64,000 nt of DNA from Desulfuromonas versatilis (GTDB lineage: Bacteria; Desulfobacterota; Desulfuromonadia; Desulfuromonadales; NIT-T3). The DNA lies in assembly GCF_019704135.1 (NCBI RefSeq), contig NZ_AP024355.1:1482001-1546000 (forward strand). Direction: 5' to 3'. Positions 1-7,980 of this stretch are shown here, in pieces. The first letter of the stretch is position 1, and each line of letters starts with the position of its first letter. Made by a program: the position numbers and the translations under genes. The notes under the pieces were generated by a model. The model saw only the letters and a list, made by a program, of their open reading frames with translations. It made no database searches and was not told where the DNA came from.

Positions 1-79
1 CGTCGAGTCGAGCTTCGAAGACATCGCCTGCATCTGCACCGGCCTGCCCGACGACTGCTGGAAATTCGGTTCCGACTAA
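1..79 (+). CDS. C-terminal end of an unidentified protein (partial)
   Basis: The open frame runs in from outside the window and stops at TAA 77-79. Only the last 25 codons are present. They include three cysteines in the segment CICTGLPDDC and end in an acidic tail. That is too little to assign a family, so no function is proposed. Confidence 0.5.
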   Translation, partial: VESSFEDIACICTGLPDDCWKFGSD

Positions 80-139
80 ACCTCCACCCCCTGTAGTGTT
101 GAGTTCAGCAGCACAAGGCATTACCCCAGGAGTACTTAG

Positions 140-406
140 ATGAAAAGCTTTACCCGCAACCTTTGCTTGTCCCTGGTCTCGGTGGCGATCCTAGGCGGCA
201 CGGCCCTGGCCTCCCCCGCCAATCTGCCCGATTTCGACCAGGTCAGCAAGGACAACGACCGGGTCATTTCCAAGCATGAGGCCGTTCAGGCCAATATCCC
301 GGCCGAATTCTTCCTGCGTGCCGACCAGAACCATGACGGTGTGCTGCAAAAGGAGGAGTACGACAAGCTGAAGGCCGAAAAGGCGCCGGAAACCGCGGCC
401 AAGTAG
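140..406 (+). CDS. Small exported EF-hand protein
   Basis: An 88-residue protein with a Sec-type signal peptide (about residues 1-24, ending near ALA-SP), so it is probably periplasmic. Residues 62-73 form a canonical EF-hand calcium loop, DQNHDGVLQKEE, with D, N, D, G and the terminal E in the expected places. A more degenerate loop lies near residues 37-48 (around KDNDRVISKHE). AGGAG sits 7 bases before the ATG. Calcium binding follows from the motif; a physiological role is not evident. The gene is followed by a strong hairpin terminator shared with the converging rhodanese gene. Confidence 0.85.
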   Translation: MKSFTRNLCLSLVSVAILGGTALASPANLPDFDQVSKDNDRVISKHEAVQANIPAEFFLRADQNHDGVLQKEEYDKLKAEKAPETAAK

Positions 407-434
407 TCGCGCCGACCAGCCAGCAGTCATCAGC

Positions 435-477
435 AAAAGCCGGAAGCCACCCTCGCGAGGGTGGCTTCCGGCTTTTT
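435..477. terminator. Bidirectional rho-independent terminator
   Basis: A long perfect hairpin (arms about 439-453 and 458-472) is flanked by AAAA on the left and TTTTT on the right. It can therefore end transcription of the EF-hand gene on the plus strand and of the rhodanese gene on the minus strand, whose stop is at 499. Confidence 0.9.
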
Positions 478-498
478 GGGGGGCTGCTTCGGGCAGCC

Positions 499-906
499 TT
501 ATTTCTTTTCTACCAGGTACCCGCCGTCCACCCAGGCCTTCCAGCCTCCTTGGAGGGCGTAGACCCGAGTGTATCCCATTTCCTTGAGTTTCAGCGCCAC
601 ACTGGCGCTGGTGCCTTCGCTCGGTCAGGCACAGTACAGGACCAGTTTCTGGGTCCGAGGGTACTTCCCTGACCACTTCTCCGGGGAGGCCCCGTCCTCT
701 CTGGCGGCGCCGGGGATTTTCCCGTCGCTGCTTTCCCAATCCGCTGCCCGACGCACGTCGATGATCACCAGGTCGGCGGACCCGAGTTCGGCCTGCAGCT
801 CCGCGGGGGTGATCCGCGGAACCAGGTCCGCGGCGGGAACCTGCCCCAGGCAGCCCAGGAGCATCCCCGCGGCAAGTAGTGTTACCAAAAGCCAGCGTAT
901 GGTCAT
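499..906 (-). CDS. Rhodanese-like lipoprotein with in-frame UGA, probable selenoprotein
   Basis: The frame starts at ATG 906 with AAAGGAGAACC before it. It encodes a lipoprotein signal with lipobox LLGC and then a rhodanese fold (LVIIDVRRAADWE, IPGA, KLVLYCA). A UGA codon interrupts it at 625-627, codon 94, giving C92-A93-Sec94-PSEGTSAS. The same frame continues past the UGA through the typical rhodanese end (EMGYTRVYALQGGWKAW) to a TAA at 499-501, for 135 residues. Related rhodanese domains, as I recall them, carry Cys-x-Cys-Pro at this place, so the UGA replaces a cysteine. A 7-bp hairpin sits at bacterial SECIS distance after the UGA. The alternative is a nonsense mutation or sequencing error; the intact downstream frame and the hairpin argue against that. 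Likely role: sulfur transfer or thiol redox chemistry on the outer side of a membrane. Confidence 0.78.
592..610 (-). promoter_or_regulatory. Candidate bacterial SECIS hairpin
   Basis: In mRNA sense the stem is CAGCGCC paired with GGCGCUG (7 perfect pairs), with apical loop AGUGU. There are 21 bases between the UGA and the loop, and the second loop base is G. This meets the published bacterial SECIS rule as I remember it: loop 16-37 bases after the UGA, with a G in the first two loop positions. Structure is inferred by eye. Confidence 0.65.
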
Positions 907-1056
907 TGGTTCTCCTTTCAAAAGTTTTTGTGCACACCGATGGGATAACGCTATCATCCGTTAAGGATTTGGCAAGGGGGGGGCCGGCTGGCCCTGTTCA
1001 ACGTCCGCCACAATCTGCTATTGTTGGACGGAAGACCTGCACCAAGGAGACGAAAA

Positions 1057-1296
1057 GTGTTTGCTGACGAAAATATTTCCCTGGAGTGTCCCTACTGCGG
1101 CGAGGCCATTTACCAACCGTTGAGCTGGTTCCAGAAGGCCTATTCCACTTGTCCGGTCTGCCAGAAGGGCTTGGCAGCCGGCCAGTTTGCCGCCAGGGTC
1201 AAGGAAATCGAGCAGGCGCTCGATGCCCATATCGAGGAGATGGTGGGCGGGGCGCGAAAAACCGGCTGCTGCGGCGGGAAATCTTCCTGCTGTTGA
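1057..1296 (+). CDS. Small zinc-ribbon protein with cysteine-rich tail
   Basis: A 79-residue protein. GTG 1057 is preferred as start because AAGGAG lies 7 bases upstream; an in-frame TTG at 1021 has no such site. The N-terminal half has two CxxC pairs, CPYCGEA and CPVCQKG, spaced like a zinc ribbon. The C terminus ends in CCGGKSSCC, a second cluster of four cysteines. The N-terminal part resembles the CPxCG family of small bacterial proteins. Zinc binding is inferred from the cysteine spacing; no enzymatic function is visible. Confidence 0.75.
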   Translation: MFADENISLECPYCGEAIYQPLSWFQKAYSTCPVCQKGLAAGQFAARVKEIEQALDAHIEEMVGGARKTGCCGGKSSCC

Positions 1297-1364
1297 GGAA
1301 TCCGAAAAGGCAGGATCAGGATTTACTGTAGATTTGATCCAAGAAGGAGGGCTGGAGTTCCAAA

Positions 1365-1853
1365 ATGAAACGCATTGGCGTAATTGTCGGGGCGTTTGCC
1401 CTATTACTGCTTCTGGCCTTCGGCGGGTGGATTCTGAGCCGGCCCGAGCGCGGCACCACCGGCGCGGTCAGCACCAAGTTCCGCCTGCTTGGGCCCAACG
1501 ACAAGATCGTGGTCGACGGTTTCGACGATCCCAAGGTCAAGGGGGTGGCCTGCCATGTGAGCCGGGCGCAGACCGGCGGGATCAAGGGGGGGATCGGCAT
1601 CGCCGAAGACACCAGCGATGCCAGCATCGCCTGCCGGCAGGTGGGGCCGATCTCTTTCGTCGGCGAGCTCAGGGACGGGGAGCAGGTTTTCGATGAGCGC
1701 CGCAGCGTTCTGTTTAAGAAACTGCAGGTGGTGCGCTTTTTCGACCCTGAGCGCAACGTGCTGGTCTACGTCTCCTACAGCGACCGGGTGATCGAGGGGA
1801 GCCCGAAAAACAGCATCAGCACCGTGCCGATCATGCCCTGGCCACAGAAGTGA
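1365..1853 (+). CDS. creA: CreA family periplasmic protein
   Basis: A 162-residue protein with an N-terminal hydrophobic signal or anchor (residues 3-22). It then shows the CreA signature blocks: [43 protein letters not shown] and [13 protein letters not shown]. The length matches the family (about 155-160 residues). CreA is widespread in Proteobacteria and its biochemical role is unknown. GGAG lies 8 bases before the ATG. The next gene starts 31 bases after the stop and could be cotranscribed. Confidence 0.9.
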   Translation: MKRIGVIVGAFALLLLLAFGGWILSRPERGTTGAVSTKFRLLGPNDKIVVDGFDDPKVKGVACHVSRAQTGGIKGGIGIAEDTSDASIACRQVGPISFVGELRDGEQVFDERRSVLFKKLQVVRFFDPERNVLVYVSYSDRVIEGSPKNSISTVPIMPWPQK

Positions 1854-1884
1854 CCATCGGCCGCCGTGCTGCCGGAAGAGAACG

Positions 1885-2160
1885 ATGAAGCAGGTGCCTC
1901 TGCAGATCCGGGTCGAATGCTATGCCGGGTACCGTGGCGAGGAGACCCCGCGGCGCTTCTTCCTCGGCGCGCGGAGGATCGAGATCGCCGAGTTGCTCGA
2001 TCGCTGGCTGGGTGAGGACCACCGCTATTTCAAACTCCGCAGCGTCGAAGGCGATCTATACATCCTGCGCCATGACCCCCGGGCCGGCTGCTGGGAATTG
2101 ACCTTTTTCGAAGCCAAAAACAGAAGTCCCGACATTCCGCCCTTATCCCGCCTTTTCTGA
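1885..2160 (+). CDS. Conserved hypothetical cytoplasmic protein
   Basis: A 91-residue soluble protein with no signal peptide, membrane segment or cofactor motif. It opens with a beta-strand-like stretch (LQIRVECYAGYRGEE) and contains DLYILRHD and CWELTFFE. I recall similar short proteins in Geobacter-type genomes, but have no function for it. The coding potential is good and GGAAG precedes the ATG. It converges on the MFS gene. The short gap between them holds two small AT-rich palindromes (CTGATTTTATCAG and CCTGATTTATCAGG). Confidence 0.65.
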   Translation: MKQVPLQIRVECYAGYRGEETPRRFFLGARRIEIAELLDRWLGEDHRYFKLRSVEGDLYILRHDPRAGCWELTFFEAKNRSPDIPPLSRLF

Positions 2161-2201
2161 TTTTATCAGCGTGCCATTGCCTTTCCTGATTTATCAGGTT
2201 C

Positions 2202-3485
2202 TCACTGCATCTGCCGGCAGCCGGTCTCCCGGGTCAGCGCCACGCAGACCAGCGCCAGCACCGCCCAGACCAGCATCAACGAAAACCCGGTGCGGAAGGC
2301 GCTCAACTCGTAGATCCTGGCCCCCCCGGCCATCGCCCCCTGCCACTTGCGGTCGAGCATCCAGCCCACGGCGGGCTGCAGCAGCATCGGGCCGAGCATC
2401 GAACCCATGTTGCAGACCCCGGCCGCGGTGCCGGCCAGGTGTGCCGGGACCGACTCCTTGGCGAAGGCGAAGCCGATGATCATGCAGCCGGCGGCGAAGC
2501 CGATGACGATCAGCAGGGCGACCAGGACGGCGTAGGGGAGGGCCGGAACCAGGATGACCACCGCCCAGCCGGCGGTCAATACCGCACAGCCGGCCACATA
2601 AAGGGGCTTGCGCAGGCCGATGCGGTCCGACAGGCCGCCGCAGACCGGGCCGCCCACCGCCCAGGCCAGCAGCAGAGTCGAACAGAGCGCCGCCGCTTCC
2701 GGCGCGCCCAAGCCGTAGTGGGTGGTCAGAAAGGGAACTCCCCAGAGCCCGGCGAAGGTGAGAATGCTGCCGGCCACCGCCCCTGGGGCGAACAGCAGCA
2801 GCCAGGTGTTGCGGTAGCTGAAGACCTGCCTGAGGCCTTCGATAATCCCGGTGCGGGGCGTCCCGCTGGGTGCCTTGGGGGCGTAGCTGGCGTAGCCCCG
2901 CTCCCCAGGGTCGTCGCGAACGATGATCCAGATCGCCACCGCCACCAGCAGAGGCAGGACGCTGGCGGCGAGCATGACCGGCCTCCAACTGTAGGCGACC
3001 ACCAGCAGGCGCAGCGGAGTGCCGGCGAAGACCGCGCCGAGAATCCCCAGAAACAGGGCCATTCCGGAGGCGAGGGCGAACTGGCGTGGGGCCATCCAGA
3101 GGCTGGAGAGCTTCATCATGGCGACGAAGGCCACCGCCACCGAGCCGCCGATCAGCAGCCGGCCCGCGCAGGCCCAGAACAGCCCGTCGGCCAGGGCGAA
3201 GCAGAGGCTGCCGACCCCCGCCACCGCCGCCCCCGCGGTCAGCAGGCGGCGCGGCCCCCAGCTGTCGGCGAGCAGGCCGGTGGGGATCTGCATGGCCACG
3301 TAGCTGTAGAAATAAAAGGCCGAAAGGTTGCCCAGGGCCGCGGCCCCCAGCGTGAACTCGCTCATCAGCTCGGCGGTCATGACCCCGGGGGCGACCCGCT
3401 GGAAGAAGCCGATGATGTACAGGGCGGCGCCCAGGCCCCAGACGGTCCAGGCCAGGCGGGCGGGGGGGAGCTTGGTTGAATGCAT
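2202..3485 (-). CDS. Major facilitator superfamily transporter
   Basis: A 427-residue integral membrane protein with about 12 hydrophobic segments and a central basic loop (around residues 195-225, including RDDPGERGY). The MFS loop 2-3 signature is present as GLLADSWGPRR, and the repeat-half equivalent as GLSDRIGLRKP. The N-terminal sequence WTVWGLGAALYIIGFFQRVAPGV is split by family convention into helix 1 and resembles sugar-phosphate/anion-cation symporters of the MFS. The substrate cannot be told from sequence. GAGG lies 4 bases before ATG 3485. It stands alone, facing away from the tautomerase gene. Confidence 0.85.
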   Translation of the reverse strand: MHSTKLPPARLAWTVWGLGAALYIIGFFQRVAPGVMTAELMSEFTLGAAALGNLSAFYFYSYVAMQIPTGLLADSWGPRRLLTAGAAVAGVGSLCFALADGLFWACAGRLLIGGSVAVAFVAMMKLSSLWMAPRQFALASGMALFLGILGAVFAGTPLRLLVVAYSWRPVMLAASVLPLLVAVAIWIIVRDDPGERGYASYAPKAPSGTPRTGIIEGLRQVFSYRNTWLLLFAPGAVAGSILTFAGLWGVPFLTTHYGLGAPEAAALCSTLLLAWAVGGPVCGGLSDRIGLRKPLYVAGCAVLTAGWAVVILVPALPYAVLVALLIVIGFAAGCMIIGFAFAKESVPAHLAGTAAGVCNMGSMLGPMLLQPAVGWMLDRKWQGAMAGGARIYELSAFRTGFSLMLVWAVLALVCVALTRETGCRQMQ

Positions 3486-3667
3486 AAAACCTCGGTGAAG
3501 ATGTCGGGATGCGCCAACTCCGGCGTCGGGACCTTTTGCTTCCCGCCAAAATATTAAAACGCTGTTCTCTTGTCAAACCCTAAACTTCCGGGCATAATAC
3601 GGCATTTCATGAACGCAGCCTGCCGGCTGACTTGCTGGGTCCCCATTTTTTCCCCAAGGAGCGCCTC

Positions 3668-3856
3668 ATGCCCATCATCGCCATTGAAGGTCCACCCATC
3701 GCCGCCCCTGCCGTCCGCCGCCAACTGGTCGAGGAGCTCACCGCCGCGGCGGCCAAAGCCTATGCCCTGCCGCCTGAGAAGATCATCGTGCTGATTCGCG
3801 AGAACAGCCCGGAGCAGGTCGCCGTGGGGGGCGTGCTGATCGCCGATCGCAAGTAG
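3668..3856 (+). CDS. 4-oxalocrotonate tautomerase family protein
   Basis: A 62-residue protein beginning MPIIAIEGPP. ATG 3668 has AAGGAG before it and puts Pro at position 2, the catalytic N-terminal proline of this superfamily once Met is removed. An arginine in IRENSPEQVAVGG is in the usual place for the substrate-binding region. Members form hexamers and isomerise enol/keto acids, but many paralogues have unknown substrates, and nothing nearby gives an aromatic degradation pathway. Confidence 0.88.
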   Translation: MPIIAIEGPPIAAPAVRRQLVEELTAAAAKAYALPPEKIIVLIRENSPEQVAVGGVLIADRK

Positions 3857-3891
3857 CCCTTCCAACGACTCACCTCTGACAGGAGACCACT

Positions 3892-4326
3892 TTGAACATC
3901 AAACGCCACCGCCATCTATTGGCCATTGCCCTGACCCTGCTGGTTGTCGTGCTGATGAACGTCGACTGGACCCCCCGGGAGAAAAAAGAGGCTGTCGGAA
4001 ACACGGCGACGCAATTTCTCGAACTGATCGACGCGGGGCGCTACGGCGAGGCCTGGGATGAAGCGACGGGCTTTCTGCAGCAGAACATTCCCCGCGACCG
4101 GTGGATCGGCAAGGTCGCCGGCGAACGGGAGGGGATCGGGGCGCTGCTCGAGAGATCCCTGAGCGAAACCGGTTTTACCAGCGAGGCCTCCGGCGGCCCC
4201 GAGGGCGAGTACGCCGTGCTGGTTTATCAGTCCAGGTTCCAGCACAAGGGGCAGGCCAGCGAAAAGGTGACCCTGCTGCTGGGCAGCGACGCCGTCTGGC
4301 GGGTCGCCGGCTACTTTATCGAATAG
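3892..4326 (+). CDS. DUF4019-type exported protein
   Basis: A 144-residue protein starting at TTG 3892 with AGGAG 8 bases upstream. It has an N-terminal hydrophobic segment (residues 8-21), then a compact domain with WDEATGFLQQNIPRDRWI and a strand-rich end (EKVTLLLGSD, WRVAGYFIE). This matches my memory of DUF4019 proteins, which adopt an NTF2/SnoaL-like fold. It is probably periplasmic or anchored; the role is unknown. It lies 35 bases after the tautomerase gene and may share its transcript. Confidence 0.72.
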   Translation: MNIKRHRHLLAIALTLLVVVLMNVDWTPREKKEAVGNTATQFLELIDAGRYGEAWDEATGFLQQNIPRDRWIGKVAGEREGIGALLERSLSETGFTSEASGGPEGEYAVLVYQSRFQHKGQASEKVTLLLGSDAVWRVAGYFIE

Positions 4327-4332
4327 GTTCAT

Positions 4333-4368
4333 GGGGGCAGTTCCGCCGGATCGGGACCTGCCCCCTTT
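4333..4368 (+). terminator. Rho-independent terminator
   Basis: The arms GGGGGCAG (4333-4340) and CTGCCCCC (4358-4365) pair, with partial inner pairing, followed by TTT. This sits just after the DUF4019 gene. The rest of the gap to 4573 shows no gene. Confidence 0.6.
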
Positions 4369-4573
4369 CCTCCCCCCACCGCCGCCGACCTGGTTTCAGG
4401 CGGCCGGTTCCCCCGCCTTCGAATCCCTCCCCCCGTGGATTGGCGCCCGATTCCCACTTGTTGGTAAAATGAGATAAGAAGCATCGGATATCTCGGCGCA
4501 TGTCCCCGAAACTTCTGCAGAAGATCGGTTGCCTGTCGTTCCGGGGCGGCAGTTCACCGGGGAAGGAGCGATC

Positions 4574-5365
4574 ATGAAACGCATAGGTACGCTGCTGTTG
4601 GGGCTGGTTCTGACCCTGGCCGGCTGTGCCCCCGTGATGGGCCCTCACGAACAGGGCGGCACCCTGCTCGGGGCGGCAACCGGGGCCCTGGCCGGGTCGC
4701 AGATCGGTGACGGACGCGGCAGGCTGGTGGCGGTGGCCATCGGCAGCCTGGCCGGTGCGCTGATCGGTCAGGGTGTCGGCCAGTCCCTCGACCGGGCGGA
4801 CCAGCTGACCATGCAGAGGAACGCCCGGGTCGCCCTCGACCAGGGGCGCCCCTATCTGGCCTCCACCTGGGTGAACCCCGACACGGGCAGTTCCGGGTCG
4901 GTCACCCCGGTCAGGACCTTCGGCACCACCGATGGCCGCTATTGCCGGGAATACCTCCAGAATGTGCTGGTCGGCGGGGTACAGCAGCAGGCCTACGGCA
5001 CCGCCTGCCGGCAGGCCGACGGCAGCTGGCTGATCGTGGCCAACAACCCGGTGAGCGACTATCGGCCGGTCACCACCGTCTATCAGACCCGCTACGCCCC
5101 CTCTGGCTATTACGGGGGATACTATTATCCCTGGTACTACAGTCCGGTGCGGCTGTTCTTCAGCCTCGGCTACTTTCATCATGGCCACCACGGCAGGCAC
5201 CACCTGCATGGCGGACATCACTTCAAGGGCGGGCATCACTTCCGCGGCGGAAACCACTTCAGAGGGGGGCACCACTTCAAGGGGGGACATCATTTCAGGG
5301 GCGGGCACCACTTCAAAGGGGGGCACCAGCTGCGCGGCGGTGGGCATGGCTGGCAGCGCCGGTAG
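4574..5365 (+). CDS. Glycine-zipper lipoprotein with histidine-rich repeats
   Basis: A 263-residue protein. ATG 4574 (GGAAGGAG upstream) gives a lipoprotein signal with lipobox LAGC. Residues 30-80 form a glycine-zipper (GTLLGAATGALAGSQIGDG and a second GSLAGALIGQGVG), as in the SlyB/Rickettsia 17-kDa family of outer-membrane lipoproteins. The middle resembles the surface-antigen region of those proteins. The last 60 or so residues consist of imperfect repeats of GGHHFKG/GGHHFRG, with about 20 histidines. Histidine-glycine tails often bind metal ions; that is inference here. The repeat coding DNA (about 5200-5340) is itself a tandem array of about 18-bp units and may vary in length. Confidence 0.8.
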   Translation: MKRIGTLLLGLVLTLAGCAPVMGPHEQGGTLLGAATGALAGSQIGDGRGRLVAVAIGSLAGALIGQGVGQSLDRADQLTMQRNARVALDQGRPYLASTWVNPDTGSSGSVTPVRTFGTTDGRYCREYLQNVLVGGVQQQAYGTACRQADGSWLIVANNPVSDYRPVTTVYQTRYAPSGYYGGYYYPWYYSPVRLFFSLGYFHHGHHGRHHLHGGHHFKGGHHFRGGNHFRGGHHFKGGHHFRGGHHFKGGHQLRGGGHGWQRR

Positions 5366-5417
5366 GCAGCCAAGCCGGGGACGGATTTGAATGGTAAACT
5401 GAAGGATAGATCAGCAC

Positions 5418-5445
5418 GGCCTCCCGGGAAGGGAGGCCTTCTTTT
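5418..5445 (+). terminator. Rho-independent terminator
   Basis: The stem GGCCTCCC / GGGAGGCC (8 perfect pairs) has loop GGGAA and is followed by TTCTTTT. It lies between the lipoprotein gene and the PLP enzyme gene. Confidence 0.75.
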
Positions 5446-5461
5446 CCCCGAGGAGGGCCCC

Positions 5462-7276
5462 ATGACCACCCCGATGCAGCAGCTCAGCCCCCTGCGCAAC
5501 ACCACCCAGGCCGAGGAACCCGAGGCTCTGGCCGAAGAGCAGCTCCGGCATTTCGGCATCGACCCTCGGGGCGAATACGGCCAGACTCTGCTCAGGCTGA
5601 CCCGCAGCCTCTACGAAGCACAGGCGGGCACCGCGGAGTTGTGGCGGATCACCACGGCGACCCTCGGCCGACTGGATCGCGGCGATCGCATCGCTTACTT
5701 CAACGCCAAGCGCTTCGTCTCGTTTCAGTTGGCCAAGATCCTCGACACCCTGCAGAACCCCCTGCGCAGCACCTACCAGTCGATCAGCGTGCGCGAGCAC
5801 GGTTTCGCCTGCAAGGGGGCCTACCCGCTGTTCGACAACGTCGCCGCCATCTTCAGCTCCACCCCGGTGATCACCCGCACCGCCACCTACCTGTTCGCCT
5901 GCACCGAATGGGTGGAGGACGCCTTCAAGGGGCGCGAACCGCTGCTCGAGATCTACTCGCGATTGCTCAACCCGACCTCGATCAGCCTGGCCAATCACAT
6001 GGTCGATCTGGAGGCCGGCCCCATGGCCGGCCAGTACCTGGCCTGGAACTTCAATTCGGGGATGGCCGCCATCGACGGGGTGCTGGCCCACCTGGTCGGC
6101 GCCCGCGACGTGGTGCTGGCCAGCCGCAACGTCTATGGGGGCACCTACCAGTTGCTGCACGACTGGTACGGCAAGAAGAGCAACCTCGACCTGGCCATCG
6201 AGTGGTTCGACGGCTTCGACGGCGCCGCCTTCGCCGCGGCCCTGGCGGCGACCCGGAAAAAATACGCGAGCCGCCTGGCCGAGGGGCGGCGGATCTACGT
6301 CTACCTCGAATCTCCCTGCAATCCCCACGGCAACGTGCTCGACGTGCCGGAGATCAGCCGGCTGGCCCATCGCGAGGGCTCCCTGGTGATCTGCGACGCG
6401 ACCGTCGGCACCCCCTTCCTGCAGCCGGTGCTGCGCCGTGCCGACCCGGCCGAACGCCCCGACTTCGTCATCCACTCCTACACCAAGGACCTCTGCGGCA
6501 GCGGCACCACCACCGCCGGGGTGGTCATCGCCCGCAACGAGCGGATGTTCCTGCCCAAGGGGGAGAGCGCGACCATCGACGGCCCCGATGGCCGGCCCGA
6601 GACCATCCCCTGGGACGAGACCCTGTTCTGGAACGTCTACTACGTGAAAGGGGCTTTTCTCGACGCCGACAAGGCCTTCGAGGTGCTCAGCGGCCTGCGC
6701 ACCTTCGAAAGCCGCGTGCTGCAGAAGGGGATCAACACCCTGGTGCTGGCCCGCGCCCTCGACCGCCATCCGGACATCAACGTGCACAGCCCGGCCGCCG
6801 AGGGGCACCCAAACGCGCCGCTGCGCGAACGGCTCATGTATCTGGGGCTGCCCGCGCCCCTGTTCACCATCGACTTCGAAGGCGGCGGCGGGCACCCCCC
6901 GGTCCCCCGCGAGTCCTTCAAGCGCTTTTTCGACTGGCTCGAGCCGGCGGTGGGGCTGCAGGTCAGCCTCGGCCAGACCAACACCATCGCCCTCTGCCCG
7001 GCCCTGACCAGCCACTCGGAACTCTCCGCCCAGGCCCTCGCCGAGGCGGGGATCGCGCCCACCACCATCCGCATCTCCGTGGGGCTCGAGGATCCCAGGG
7101 TGCTGATTGCCCATTTTCTCAAGGCCGCCGAGCTGACCATCGAGCCCGCCGTCCCCGGGTTCTGCGCCGGGTTCCCCACGGGGGAGGAGATTGACCGGCT
7201 CTACCGCGGCATCTATCTCGAATACCACCGGCGCTTCATCGATGCCCAGCCGGATTTTGCTGAGCTGGCGACCTGA
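5462..7276 (+). CDS. Cys/Met metabolism PLP-dependent enzyme (large trans-sulfuration type)
   Basis: A 604-residue protein starting at ATG 5462 after AGGAGG. It has fold-type I PLP features: NFNSGMAAID, ASRNVYGGTYQL, an aspartate in VICDATVGTPFL, and the Schiff-base lysine in SYTKDLCGSGTTTAGVV. The C-terminal ISVGLEDP block is typical of the cystathionine gamma-synthase/lyase family. It is about 200 residues longer than ordinary members. The extra length lies in the N-terminal 150 residues and in an insert around 380-410. Long versions of this type occur in Geobacter relatives as I recall. The exact reaction (elimination, replacement or sulfhydrylation) cannot be read from sequence. It appears to be monocistronic. 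Confidence 0.82.
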   Translation: MTTPMQQLSPLRNTTQAEEPEALAEEQLRHFGIDPRGEYGQTLLRLTRSLYEAQAGTAELWRITTATLGRLDRGDRIAYFNAKRFVSFQLAKILDTLQNPLRSTYQSISVREHGFACKGAYPLFDNVAAIFSSTPVITRTATYLFACTEWVEDAFKGREPLLEIYSRLLNPTSISLANHMVDLEAGPMAGQYLAWNFNSGMAAIDGVLAHLVGARDVVLASRNVYGGTYQLLHDWYGKKSNLDLAIEWFDGFDGAAFAAALAATRKKYASRLAEGRRIYVYLESPCNPHGNVLDVPEISRLAHREGSLVICDATVGTPFLQPVLRRADPAERPDFVIHSYTKDLCGSGTTTAGVVIARNERMFLPKGESATIDGPDGRPETIPWDETLFWNVYYVKGAFLDADKAFEVLSGLRTFESRVLQKGINTLVLARALDRHPDINVHSPAAEGHPNAPLRERLMYLGLPAPLFTIDFEGGGGHPPVPRESFKRFFDWLEPAVGLQVSLGQTNTIALCPALTSHSELSAQALAEAGIAPTTIRISVGLEDPRVLIAHFLKAAELTIEPAVPGFCAGFPTGEEIDRLYRGIYLEYHRRFIDAQPDFAELAT

Positions 7277-7318
7277 AGGAAATAGGCAATATTCCATGAC
7301 CTGGAAGAGGGAAGGTGC

Positions 7319-7430
7319 CCACGCGAAGGCGCGAAGAACGAGAAGTTGTCAAAAAAAAATCTGCCGAAAAAAACGGCATCAACCTGTCGGAGGTGTTTTT
7401 CCTTCGCGGCCTTCGCGCCTTCGCGTGAGA
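7319..7430. repeat. Dispersed imperfect palindrome, family A copy 1
   Basis: The left arm (7319-7344) contains repeated ACGCGAAGG/GCGCGAAG units. The right arm (7401-7429) is its near reverse complement, built from CTTCGCGGC/CTTCGCGCC. The middle is A-rich. Two related copies lie at 18916-19030 and 42194-42326. No ORF or transposase lies inside. Confidence 0.75.
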
Positions 7431-7452
7431 CACGCTTTCCCCATTCACCGTT

Positions 7453-7851
7453 TCAGTCAACCGTCTTCAGCACGTGCAGCCGAACCCGTGCTACGCCCTG
7501 CTGAAGCATGCCGATGGCCTTGGCCGCGCGGCGGGTGAGGTCGATGATGCGGCCGGAAACGAAGGGGCCGCGGTCGTTGATGCGCACGTCGACGCTCTTG
7601 CCGTTTTCCAGGTTTTGCACGCGCACCCGCGTGCCAAAGGGGTAGCTGCGGTGGGCGGCGGTCAGGGCGTTCTGGTCCAGGCGCTCGCCGCTGGCGGTGC
7701 GGCGCCCCTGGAACTTGTCGTGGTAATATGACGCCAGCCCCACGGCGCCGGGCGCGGAAGGCTCCTCCTTGGGCGCAACCACCAGGCCGCAACCGGAAGC
7801 CAGAAGTCCGCATAGGGTAAGGGCGAAGAGAAGCAGAAGGTTTTTCTTCAT
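7453..7851 (-). CDS. rlpA: RlpA-like septal ring lipoprotein
   Basis: A 132-residue lipoprotein (lipobox LASGC, Cys21) with a double-psi beta-barrel domain: [35 protein letters not shown] and VRINDRGPF, the last carrying the conserved aspartate. RlpA proteins bind or cleave denuded glycan strands of peptidoglycan at the septum. This is the short form, with no C-terminal SPOR domain. It is alone on its strand and diverges from the HDAC-like gene. Confidence 0.88.
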   Translation of the reverse strand: MKKNLLLLFALTLCGLLASGCGLVVAPKEEPSAPGAVGLASYYHDKFQGRRTASGERLDQNALTAAHRSYPFGTRVRVQNLENGKSVDVRINDRGPFVSGRIIDLTRRAAKAIGMLQQGVARVRLHVLKTVD

Positions 7852-7980
7852 CGCATAACACCTGCCCGCACAAGATTCAAACCTGTCAGTCTGAGCGGTT
7901 CACATCCCTCCCTGAGAGGGGGCGGCCTGTAACCAGTCTACTTGATCGGGGAGAACGGGCAAAGGAAGGCGGCATAACCC

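Noticed and set aside
625-957. A rhodanese gene truncated at the UGA (110 residues), or a nonsense pseudogene
   Set aside because: The frame after the UGA keeps full rhodanese character to a proper stop and a terminator, and a SECIS-like hairpin follows the UGA. Read-through as Sec explains more.
2439-3479. Long plus-strand frames opposite the MFS gene
   Set aside because: They show no hydrophobic pattern or domain and mirror the real transporter codons.
5411-7297. A 628-residue minus-strand frame opposite the PLP enzyme
   Set aside because: The composition is that of an antisense shadow, while the plus-strand frame has an intact PLP site and ribosome-binding site.
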